Below are positions 1 through 5,506 of a stretch of DNA of 6,606 nucleotides, piece after piece. Source of the DNA: Deltaproteobacteria bacterium (GTDB lineage: Bacteria; Desulfobacterota; SM23-61); contig JAOUFX010000167.1 in assembly GCA_029857975.1 (NCBI GenBank), forward strand, positions 1 through 6,606, given 5' to 3'. Position 1 is the first letter of the stretch; each line of letters starts with the position of its first letter. Made by a program: the position numbers and the translations under genes. Under the pieces are notes generated by a model. It ran no database searches. It saw nothing but the letters and a program-made list of their open reading frames with translations, and was not told the DNA's origin.

Positions 1-162
1 CGCCTTGGGGTTGACGAAGGAGGTGATCTCCATATCCCGGATGCCGCTCGCCACAATCAGACGAAAAAGTTCGATTTTATCCTCCGTAGAGATAACCTCG
101 CGTATGTTCTGCAGGCCATCCCGCAGCATAACCTCCCGAATAGTAACACTGGGTTCACTCAT
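1..162 (-). CDS. HMG-CoA lyase family protein (N-terminal part, cut by window edge)
   Basis: The 54 visible codons encode the start of a DRE-TIM-type lyase of the hydroxymethylglutaryl-CoA lyase family, which cleaves a 3-hydroxy-acyl-CoA into acetyl-CoA and an oxo acid using a divalent metal. The visible signature is R14-D15-G-L-Q18-N, matching the RDGLQN active-site motif. E45 in the segment EITSFVNPK follows, and the Arg-to-Glu spacing of 31 residues equals that between Arg41 and Glu72 of the human enzyme. The start ATG (160-162, minus) is preceded by a strong purine-rich ribosome site, GAGGAAGAAGG, ending next to the start. The upstream neighbour on the same strand is a CaiB/BaiF CoA-transferase, 390 bp away with repeats between. 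The C-terminal two thirds, including the catalytic Cys loop, lie outside the window. HMG-CoA, citramalyl-CoA or a related substrate are all possible; the family call is firm, the substrate is not. Confidence 0.88.
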   Translation of the reverse strand, partial: MSEPSVTIREVMLRDGLQNIREVISTEDKIELFRLIVASGIRDMEITSFVNPKA

Positions 163-188
163 CCTTCTTCCTCCACGGCATGAATTTT

Positions 189-355
189 TTAATTAGTTTT
201 CATCCGGAAACCCCCTCTCCCCTTGCGGGAGAGGGAGGGGGTGAGGGGGATGAAGATGAAAAGAACTGAAATTCTGACTCTTTATCACCCCCACCCTAAC
301 CCTCCCCCCGTCGAGGGGGAGGGGAAAATAGGATTTCCGGATGGAGATTAATTAG
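189..355. repeat. Palindromic MITE/REP-like element A with flanking 8-bp direct repeat
   Basis: The sequence is a long imperfect palindrome. Its outer arms are CATCCGGAAA (201-210) and TTTCCGGATG (334-343). Inside lie two G/C-rich hairpins that are rough inverted copies of each other: CCCTCTCCCC...GGGAGAGGG near 212-236, and CCCTCCCCCCGTCGAGGGGGAGGG near 300-323. The octamer TTAATTAG occurs on both sides (189-196 and 348-355), as a target-site duplication would. There is no transposase gene inside, so mobilisation would need an enzyme encoded elsewhere. That it is a dispersed genomic repeat is inferred from its architecture. Confidence 0.65.
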
Positions 356-358
356 CTT

Positions 359-496
359 AAATTTGATGGTATCGTAAAAAGCCAGAAAAGTCGCCACTCC
401 TGCAAAAGCAGTCCCGCCTGCGGCGGGATGGATTCCCGCTTTCGCGGGAATGACGGGAAAACAAATTTACGGACTTTTTACGGGACCATCAAATTT
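359..496. repeat. Palindromic element B with dRS3-like core
   Basis: Arms of 23 nt (359-381 and 474-496) are inverted copies with 21 of 23 positions matching; the outermost 12, AAATTTGATGGT and ACCATCAAATTT, are perfect. Between them are two perfect hairpins. One is TCCCGCC-TGC-GGCGGGA (412-428). The other is ATTCCC-N8-GGGAAT (432-451), which has the form of the neisserial dRS3 consensus. The element starts 3 bp after element A's right direct repeat. It lies between the CoA-transferase and lyase genes and could form strong structure in a shared transcript. I infer a dispersed non-coding repeat. Confidence 0.7.
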
Positions 497-513
497 GACG
501 GTTAATATTCAGA

Positions 514-544
514 GATCGTTACCGCTCCCTGGGAGCGATTGATC
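514..544. repeat. Stem-loop just downstream of the CoA-transferase gene
   Basis: CGCTCCC-T-GGGAGCG (523-537) is a perfect inverted repeat, with an outer GATC/GATC pair (514-517, 541-544). It begins about 9 to 15 nt past the stop codon of the minus-strand CoA-transferase gene. No T-run follows on either strand, so it does not qualify as a standard intrinsic terminator. It may protect the mRNA 3' end or act as a weak or factor-dependent terminator. Confidence 0.45.
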
Positions 545-552
545 CGAGAAAA

Positions 553-1728
553 TCAGATTATGCCTTTCATTTTTAATTCATTGATTTGCTCCGGGGAATA
601 TTGGAGGCTGGCCAAGATTTCCATGGTGTGTTGCCCCAATTGAGGGGCGGGGCGATGGATTTTAGCTGGGGTTTGGCTCATCTTGACGGGGAACCCGAGC
701 GTCTTTACCTTGCCACTGGGTTGCTCTAACTCCAACAGCATCTCCTGGTGCCGGACTTGGGGGTCCTCAAAAGTCTGGGCCAGATTATTAATGGGACCGC
801 AGGGAACCCCCTCCTTATTCAGGTATTCGATCCATGCCGCCATGGTGCGTTTATTAGTGATTTCATTGACGATTTCATTGAGTTCTCGGCGGTGCTGGCG
901 TCGGAGATCGTTGGTTTGGAAGCGGGGATCAGCGAGCAATTCCTTGAGTCCGAGGGCATGGGCCAGCCTTTCCCACATTGGGTCCCCGGCAGGGGCAATG
1001 TTGATATATCCATCCGAGGCCTTAAAAGTGCCATAGGGAGCGGAAACCGGATGATCGTTGCCATACCGTTCCGGCAGCTTACCGGACCCGAAATAACGGT
1101 CGACCTGGAAACTGAGAATGCTGATCATGGCGTCTACTAAAGAGGTTTGGACTTCCTGTCCTTTTCCGGTCCTCTGCCTGGCCATCAGAGCGACGAGAAT
1201 GCCAAAGGCCGCATAAATTCCCGCCACCGAGTCCGAGATGGGAATTCCAGTCCTTACGGGTTCACGGTCGGGAAATCCGGTGACACTCATGAAACCCGAG
1301 ACCCCCTGAGCAATAAAATCAAAAGCCGGGCGAAGAGCGTGGGGGCCGTCCTTGCCGAAACCGGAAATCCCGCAATAGACAATGCCCGGGTTTATCCCCT
1401 GCAGGGTTTCATAATCGAGGCCGAAGTTGCGCATGATGCCGGGGCGAAAGTTTTCCACGACCACGTCGGACCTCTCTACCATTTGGAGGAATATCGCTTT
1501 GCCCTCTTGGGCTTTGAGGTTCAGGGTCATCCCTTTCTTATTGCGGTTCATTCCCACGAAATACCAGCTTTCCCCCTTGAGGACGGTTCCCTGGTAGCGG
1601 GCGTCGTCGCCATGCTCTGGAGTCTCGATCTTGATGACATCGGCGCCCATGTCGGCCAGGAGCATTGTACAGAAAGGGCCGGCTAAAAATCGGGTCAAGT
1701 CAAGAACTTTAATGTTTGAAAGTGGCAT
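553..1728 (-). CDS. CaiB/BaiF family (class III) CoA-transferase
   Basis: This 391-residue protein is the usual length for a class III CoA-transferase, which moves CoA between carboxylic acids through aspartyl-anhydride intermediates in an interlocked cytosolic dimer. The N-terminal MPLSNIKVLDLTRFLAGPF is the typical opening. GADVIKIETPEHGDDAR (28-44) and the VENFRPGIMRNFGLDYETL stretch (91-109) are family hallmarks. D166 in GIPISDSVAG sits where the catalytic Asp169 of formyl-CoA transferase lies. The SLVDAM segment (196-201) and GVPCGPINN (307-315) are also typical. The start is ATG at 1726-1728 with only a weak ribosome site (AAAAAGATA), but the protein begins exactly where relatives do. 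The gene is divergent from the flavoprotein gene and upstream of the HMG-CoA-lyase-like gene on the same strand, which suggests a CoA-activation plus lyase pair. The substrates cannot be read from sequence. Confidence 0.93.
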   Translation of the reverse strand: MPLSNIKVLDLTRFLAGPFCTMLLADMGADVIKIETPEHGDDARYQGTVLKGESWYFVGMNRNKKGMTLNLKAQEGKAIFLQMVERSDVVVENFRPGIMRNFGLDYETLQGINPGIVYCGISGFGKDGPHALRPAFDFIAQGVSGFMSVTGFPDREPVRTGIPISDSVAGIYAAFGILVALMARQRTGKGQEVQTSLVDAMISILSFQVDRYFGSGKLPERYGNDHPVSAPYGTFKASDGYINIAPAGDPMWERLAHALGLKELLADPRFQTNDLRRQHRRELNEIVNEITNKRTMAAWIEYLNKEGVPCGPINNLAQTFEDPQVRHQEMLLELEQPSGKVKTLGFPVKMSQTPAKIHRPAPQLGQHTMEILASLQYSPEQINELKMKGII

Positions 1729-1771
1729 TCGCTATATCTTTTTGGTTTTTATTGGAATAATGCTTCTGACT

Positions 1772-1798
1772 TTAATAGAGATTTCGGTGGTTTGTCAA
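1772..1798 (-). promoter_or_regulatory. Candidate sigma70-type promoter for the CoA-transferase gene
   Basis: On the minus strand a perfect TTGACA -35 box (1793-1798) is followed after 15 nt by TATTAA (1772-1777), a 4-of-6 match to the -10 consensus. The -10 is about 43 nt upstream of the start codon. The spacer is shorter than the ideal 17 nt, so the -10 assignment is tentative. Confidence 0.4.
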
Positions 1799-1851
1799 GA
1801 ATAATTTGCCCGAATTTTTTTCCCTTCGGCCCGCGCTTCTCAGGGGTGTTG

Positions 1852-1860
1852 TGGTAAAAT
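1852..1860 (+). promoter_or_regulatory. Candidate extended -10 promoter for the flavoprotein gene
   Basis: TGGTAAAAT fits the extended -10 pattern TGn-TAtAAT with one mismatch. There is no good -35 box at the usual distance, which extended -10 promoters tolerate. It would give a leader of about 95 nt before the GTG start at 1964. This is a motif match only. Confidence 0.35.
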
Positions 1861-1963
1861 GAGTTGGGATAAAAAGGAAGAGATGGGGCAACAGCCAGCG
1901 AAGAGTCGCCAGGGGGTTGTCATCAAGGCTCTCGGGATGAATTAAAAATCTAAGGAGGAGCCC

Positions 1964-3418
1964 GTGGCAGAATATGATTTTGATATCGGCATTTTGGGTG
2001 GAGGATCGGCAGGCTTGACTATTGCCTCAGGAGCGGCTCAATTTGGCGCCAAGACTCTTCTGGTGGAAAAAGAAAAGGAACTCGGGGGGGACTGCCTTCA
2101 TTACGGGTGCGTTCCCAGCAAAACCCTGATTCGGACCGCCCATGTTTACCACCTGATGAAAAATGCCAAGCAATTCGGCCTGCCTCCAGTAGAAGTGCAG
2201 CCGGTAAATTTCCAGGAAATTGCCGAGAGAATTCAGTCGGTGGTCCAGATCATTCAGAAGCATGACTCCGCCGAAAGATTCTGTAAACTGGGAGCCAAAG
2301 TGGAGTTCGGACCCCCGGACTTTATCGATGAGCATGCCATTCGTTTAAACGGGAAAACCCTCTCGGCTAAAAACTGGGTCATTGCCACCGGCTCTTCCCC
2401 ATCTCTTCCCCCGATCCCGGGCCTGGATCAGACCCCCCATATTACCAACAAAGAAATCTTTTCCCTCGAAAAATTACCGGGATCGATGATCATTCTCGGA
2501 GCCGGCCCGATTGCCATCGAGATGGCCCAGGCCTTTAACCGGCTGGGAAGCAAGGTATCGATCGTGCAGCGGAGCAATCAAATTTTAAGTAATGAAGATA
2601 AAGATATGGCGGATCAGCTTATGGAGGTTATGAAAAACGAAGGGGTCATCTTCTACCTGAATACTTCCACGGTCAGCGTGAAGGATCTGGGACAGGAGAA
2701 GGAAGTGATCCTTAAGACCGGCGAAGGGCAAACCATTTCTTTGCATGCAGACACCCTGTTCGTGGCCCTGGGGAGGGAAGCGAATTTACAAGGATTGGGC
2801 CTGGAAGCGCTGGGCATTGAATATGACCGGAAAGGTCTCCAACTGGACCCAAGGTTAAGAACAACCCAAAAGCATATCTATGGCGCCGGAGATGTGACTG
2901 GAACCTACCAGTTCACTCACGCCGCCGGATATGAGGGGACCATCGTAATCAGCAACGCCATTTTTCACCTGCCCCGGAAGCCCGATTATACTTTTCTACC
3001 CTGGTGCACCTTTGCCGATCCCGAACTGGCCAGTATTGGAACCAACGAGAAGAGGGCTAAGAAGGCGGGAATAGAGTATGCGGTGTGGGTTGAGGAGTTC
3101 AAAGACAATGATCGGAGTCTGGCGGAGGGGGAGCGGGTAGGAAAAATAAAGATGATCCTGGATCGGAAGGAAAAGCCCATCGGAGTCCAAATCCTGGGAC
3201 CCCGGGCCGGGGATCTGATGAGCGAGTGGGTGGCGACCTTAAACGGGAAGGTCAAGCTTTCCACTTTGGCTTCGGCCGTACATCCCTATCCGACTCTGGG
3301 AGAAATCAACAAGAAAGTTGCCGGGACCTTTTTCTCCCGTAAGATATTTTCCGAGAGGATTAAAAAGGGACTTCGGTTCTTTTTCCACTTAAGAGGCCGG
3401 GCCTGTTACCCCGATTGA
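1964..3418 (+). CDS. FAD-dependent pyridine nucleotide-disulfide oxidoreductase (dihydrolipoamide dehydrogenase/mercuric reductase-like)
   Basis: This 484-residue cytosolic flavoenzyme belongs to the class I disulfide reductases, which pass electrons between NAD(P)H, FAD and a redox disulfide. The FAD dinucleotide fold is ILGGGSAGL (10-18) with E35 as ribose ligand. The active disulfide is C44/C49 in GGDCLHYGCVPSK. The NAD(P) fold is LGAGPIAIE (178-186), with Ala as the third small residue. The second FAD motif is GAGDVTG (307-313), and the C-terminal catalytic dyad is H440/E447 in HPYPTLGE. The start is GTG at 1964 after an excellent AAGGAGG (1952-1958). There is no N-terminal heavy-metal domain and no C-terminal Cys pair, which argues against true mercuric reductase. 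No lipoyl-dependent complex is adjacent, which argues against a housekeeping role. The tail past E447 is about 37 residues, basic and aromatic. The superfamily is certain; the substrate is unknown. Confidence 0.93.
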   Translation: MAEYDFDIGILGGGSAGLTIASGAAQFGAKTLLVEKEKELGGDCLHYGCVPSKTLIRTAHVYHLMKNAKQFGLPPVEVQPVNFQEIAERIQSVVQIIQKHDSAERFCKLGAKVEFGPPDFIDEHAIRLNGKTLSAKNWVIATGSSPSLPPIPGLDQTPHITNKEIFSLEKLPGSMIILGAGPIAIEMAQAFNRLGSKVSIVQRSNQILSNEDKDMADQLMEVMKNEGVIFYLNTSTVSVKDLGQEKEVILKTGEGQTISLHADTLFVALGREANLQGLGLEALGIEYDRKGLQLDPRLRTTQKHIYGAGDVTGTYQFTHAAGYEGTIVISNAIFHLPRKPDYTFLPWCTFADPELASIGTNEKRAKKAGIEYAVWVEEFKDNDRSLAEGERVGKIKMILDRKEKPIGVQILGPRAGDLMSEWVATLNGKVKLSTLASAVHPYPTLGEINKKVAGTFFSRKIFSERIKKGLRFFFHLRGRACYPD

Positions 3419-3484
3419 AACCTAAAAAAGGCGATTTACCACAGAGGGCCCAGCGCGGCATAGCCGCAACCCAAAATTTATTGG

Positions 3485-3514
3485 ACGCAGATTAACGCAG
3501 ATAAACACAGGTAA
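3485..3514. repeat. Three tandem 10-nt repeats
   Basis: ACGCAGATTA, ACGCAGATAA and ACACAGGTAA follow each other without a gap; each differs from the first by one to three bases. Just upstream are ACCACAGAGG (3438-3447) and a small hairpin GCGGC-ATA-GCCGC (3455-3467). Sequences of this kind recur between genes in many environmental proteobacterial genomes. No function can be assigned. Confidence 0.5.
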
Positions 3515-3552
3515 AATTAAAATATGTTTAATAAAAATTTCAGAAATTGAAC

Positions 3553-3688
3553 ATTAGTAACACAAACGCCTTAAATAAGCTGTCATTGCGAGGAGTGGAG
3601 CGACGAAGCAATCCCAAGAAAAACGAGATTGCCGCGCCCTTCGGGCTCGCAATGACTTGTAAAGAAATATATTGCGTTTGTATTAGTA
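3553..3688. repeat. MITE-like palindromic element C with 7-bp flanking direct repeat
   Basis: The heptamer ATTAGTA occurs at 3553-3559 and 3682-3688. Immediately inside are inverted ends ACAAACGC (3562-3569) and GCGTTTGT (3674-3681). The core carries a strong inverted repeat GTCATTGCGAG (3582-3592) and CTCGCAATGAC (3646-3656), with inner AGCAATC/GATTGC pairing. This core is the widespread GTCATTGCGAG...CTCGCAATGAC repeat of deltaproteobacterial and related genomes. No transposase is encoded. An 80-codon open frame across it (3547-3789) reads through the repeat and is not considered a gene. Confidence 0.7.
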
Positions 3689-3842
3689 CAGAGGAAAGAT
3701 TGAGCTTATTTTGTTTTTTTAACTATGAAAATAATCTTCGGGTTCTCTGTAGTTTAAAAGAATCGCTCAATTTGGATAAAAATAATTAGCCGACGAGAGA
3801 CAGGGCCAAGAAAAAAATGTAGATGGCATGAGACCTTCAGGG

Positions 3843-3848
3843 TATAAT
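3843..3848 (+). promoter_or_regulatory. Candidate -10 box for the three-gene cluster
   Basis: TATAAT matches the sigma70 -10 consensus perfectly. The hexamer 17 nt upstream, TAGATG (3820-3825), matches the -35 consensus only 3 of 6, so activator help may be needed. Transcription from here would start near 3855 and give a leader of about 137 nt before the ATG at 3992. Confidence 0.45.
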
Positions 3849-3874
3849 AAAGAAAAACTGCTGGTTGGCTTCCA

Positions 3875-3923
3875 ATAACCTACCTTCATCCGACCGATAG
3901 GTTATCCAGGGTTCATTATCCAG
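3875..3923 (+). promoter_or_regulatory. Possible operator: 8-bp inverted repeat plus direct repeat
   Basis: ATAACCTA (3875-3882) and TAGGTTAT (3898-3905) form a perfect 8-bp inverted repeat with a 15-nt spacer. TTATCCAG overlaps the right arm (3902-3909) and recurs at 3916-3923, 14 nt on. The pattern lies 27 nt downstream of the candidate -10 box, where a repressor site or a leader RNA hairpin would act. No regulator gene is visible nearby. Confidence 0.35.
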
Positions 3924-3991
3924 TCAGGAAAAATTATTGCCGAAGGCCGGAGTCTACCCAAGATCATTACGGCTCTAAAGGAATTATCTCG

Positions 3992-4801
3992 ATGGAAATC
4001 GACAAGAAAAAATGTGTAGGATGCGGGAATTGCCACGTGATCTGCACCATGGGGGCCATCTATTTGGATCAAGACGGAAAGTCCGTGGTCAATCAGGATG
4101 AATGCGTGGAGTGCTCTACCTGCTATCGGGTTTTGCGGAATGAAAGGTATGTGCCCTGGTTCGTTCGGGCCGTCCGTAAGGTTCTATCGACCTTCCGTTT
4201 GGGATACCTGGCGGAGGTGGATGTGTGCCCCACCGGGGCTCTGACTCCCCCTGATTTGCCATGGCCCAGAAGGATCCGGGCAACCTTCAGTGACCCCACC
4301 ACGATTCACCCGGGAACGGGGATTGGGGGCCGCGGAACGGAAGAGATCAAGAGTAACGATGTAACCGGCCGGATCCGCCATGGAGAGGCGGGTGTGGTGG
4401 TGGAATTGGGTCGGCCCGGAATCGGTGCTTATTTTCGGGAGATTGAAAAAGTCGCGATGACCCTGGCCCCTCTGCGGCCGTTCTTTGAGCCTCAGAATCC
4501 AGTCACCCAACTGATGAAAGATCAAGAGACCGGAGAAATGAAAGAAGAAATTCTCGGCGAGAAAGTCCTTTCGGCGATTATCGAGATGAAAATTCCCTTG
4601 GAGAGAATCCCCGCCTTTCTCCAAGCTGTGCAGGAGGTTCAAAAAGAAATCGATACGGTGATCAGCCTGGGAGTTTCCTCCAGATGCCGCCCGGACGGAA
4701 CCATTCCCCATGAAGAGTGGGTGAGGAAAGCCGGCCATTCCCTGTCCCCCAATGGAAAAACCAATATCGGATTGGGCCGGCCTTTTTTCCGGGAGAATTA
4801 G
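3992..4801 (+). CDS. [4Fe-4S] ferredoxin-type protein with split second cluster motif and uncharacterised C-terminal domain
   Basis: This 269-residue protein starts with a two-cluster ferredoxin-like domain. Motif one is C8-x2-C11-x2-C14-x3-C18. Motif two is C38-x2-C41-x2-C44, whose fourth ligand, C79 in CPTGAL, comes 34 residues later instead of three. The inserted segment is rich in Arg, Lys and aromatics and could form a cationic amphipathic helix (about 55-73). Residues about 97-269 form a domain I cannot assign; it has glycine-rich stretches (HPGTGIGGRGTEE, 106-118; ELGRPGIGAYFREIEKV, 138-154) and ends with PNGKTNIGLGRP. There is no signal peptide. AAAGGA (3977-3982) precedes the ATG by 9 nt. 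The next gene starts 3 nt after this stop, so the two are probably translationally coupled. An electron-transfer or redox-sensing role is inferred from the clusters only. Confidence 0.85.
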   Translation: MEIDKKKCVGCGNCHVICTMGAIYLDQDGKSVVNQDECVECSTCYRVLRNERYVPWFVRAVRKVLSTFRLGYLAEVDVCPTGALTPPDLPWPRRIRATFSDPTTIHPGTGIGGRGTEEIKSNDVTGRIRHGEAGVVVELGRPGIGAYFREIEKVAMTLAPLRPFFEPQNPVTQLMKDQETGEMKEEILGEKVLSAIIEMKIPLERIPAFLQAVQEVQKEIDTVISLGVSSRCRPDGTIPHEEWVRKAGHSLSPNGKTNIGLGRPFFREN

Positions 4802-4804
4802 GCC

Positions 4805-5437
4805 ATGACCAATACACTGCATCGCAGGGGAACCCGGGATCATCTTAAGAATGATTATATTATCTTTTGCACTCCAGCAAGAGGCGTCAACTCCAATGGG
4901 TCGGGTTCAAAAATTCAGGAGTTCCTCCGGATCTGCCTGAAATATCATCCGGTCAACATGGGCGATGGGCTGCAGGGAAATATTTTGCAGGATGACATAG
5001 AAGTTGAAAATTTTATCGCCAACCAGAAGGAAGGGGAAGGTGCAGCCGCCGTTTTTACCGATCTTGATACTCTGCAGAAAGTAATTGCCGAGCTGATCCA
5101 AGCCGATCTCGGGATTTCCATCAACATCAGCGGGCTGCTGGATGAAGTTCAGACCTGCTGCCGCAAGGTTGGCCTGGAGAGGCACAGCGGGGAGCACTCC
5201 CTCGGAATCTGGGGAGCAAAAGACCTCTTGCCCGAGAGGGAAATTCTGGAAGTGAACACTTTATGCGGCCATGGGTTGGTCTCTTTCAACCTCATCCGCA
5301 GGATGGTGGAATACGTGAGACTGCGGCGATTGACCGCCAAAGAGGCGGCGAAAACTATGGCCAAATGTTGTGAATGCGGGGCATTCAATCCGGTCCGGGC
5401 GGAGCAGCTGCTGGGAAAGATGGTAAAAAAAGAATAG
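4805..5437 (+). CDS. Conserved-looking protein of unknown function with Cys/His motifs
   Basis: I do not recognise the family of this 210-residue protein. It is predicted soluble, with no signal peptide or membrane helix. An N-terminal segment IIFCTPARGVNSNG (19-32) is followed by NMGDGLQGNILQDDIEVENF (51-70), then the helix-prone stretch ADLGISINISGLLDEVQTCC (100-119). H127 and EHSLGIWG (130-137) follow, then NTLCGHGLVS (151-160), and near the end K-C-C-E-C-G (187-192) in KCCECGAFN. The clustered Cys and His (C118, C119, H127, H131, C154, H156, C188, C189, C191) suggest metal, Fe-S or thiol chemistry; this is inference. The ATG lies 3 nt after the stop of the ferredoxin-type gene, with GGGAG (4791-4795) as ribosome site inside that gene's end. 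This tight coupling suggests the two products work together. A metallo-hydrolase gene follows after 69 nt. Confidence 0.8.
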   Translation: MTNTLHRRGTRDHLKNDYIIFCTPARGVNSNGSGSKIQEFLRICLKYHPVNMGDGLQGNILQDDIEVENFIANQKEGEGAAAVFTDLDTLQKVIAELIQADLGISINISGLLDEVQTCCRKVGLERHSGEHSLGIWGAKDLLPEREILEVNTLCGHGLVSFNLIRRMVEYVRLRRLTAKEAAKTMAKCCECGAFNPVRAEQLLGKMVKKE

Positions 5438-5506
5438 GGGCAACGCTTCAAACTCTGTACGTGATCGCCCCGGCAATCGTATATGAGTTGATTAAAGAAG
5501 GAAAAC

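Larger units (their letters stand above)
3419..3991. other. Gene-free intergenic region of 573 bp
   Basis: Between the flavoprotein stop and the ferredoxin-type start I find no credible gene. The left half is occupied by the 10-mer tandem repeats and element C. The right half (about 3790-3991) contains a consensus -10 box, an inverted repeat and a direct repeat upstream of the three-gene cluster. No clear intrinsic terminator follows the flavoprotein gene. Confidence 0.6.

Noticed and set aside
5..196. 63-codon open frame on the plus strand at the left edge
   Set aside because: It is antisense to the HMG-CoA-lyase-type reading frame, whose active-site motif is unmistakable.
189..496. CRISPR array
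   Set aside because: The repeats are inverted, unequal and not separated by regular spacers.
523..537. Rho-independent terminator after the CoA-transferase gene
   Set aside because: The stem is good but no T-run follows on either strand.
1147..1686. 179-codon open frame opposite the CoA-transferase gene
   Set aside because: It is antisense to a gene with clear family motifs, has no recognisable motif and no ribosome site.
1964..3418. Mercuric reductase (merA)
   Set aside because: The N-terminal metal-binding domain and C-terminal Cys pair are missing and no mer genes are adjacent.
3547..3789. 80-codon open frame on the plus strand
   Set aside because: It reads through palindromic element C; the peptide (LSLRGVERRSNPKKNE...) is the familiar translation of that repeat, and there is no good ribosome site.
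4184..4843. 219-codon open frame on the minus strand opposite the ferredoxin-type gene
   Set aside because: It is fully explained as the complement of the ferredoxin-type gene and the next gene's start; it has no family signature.
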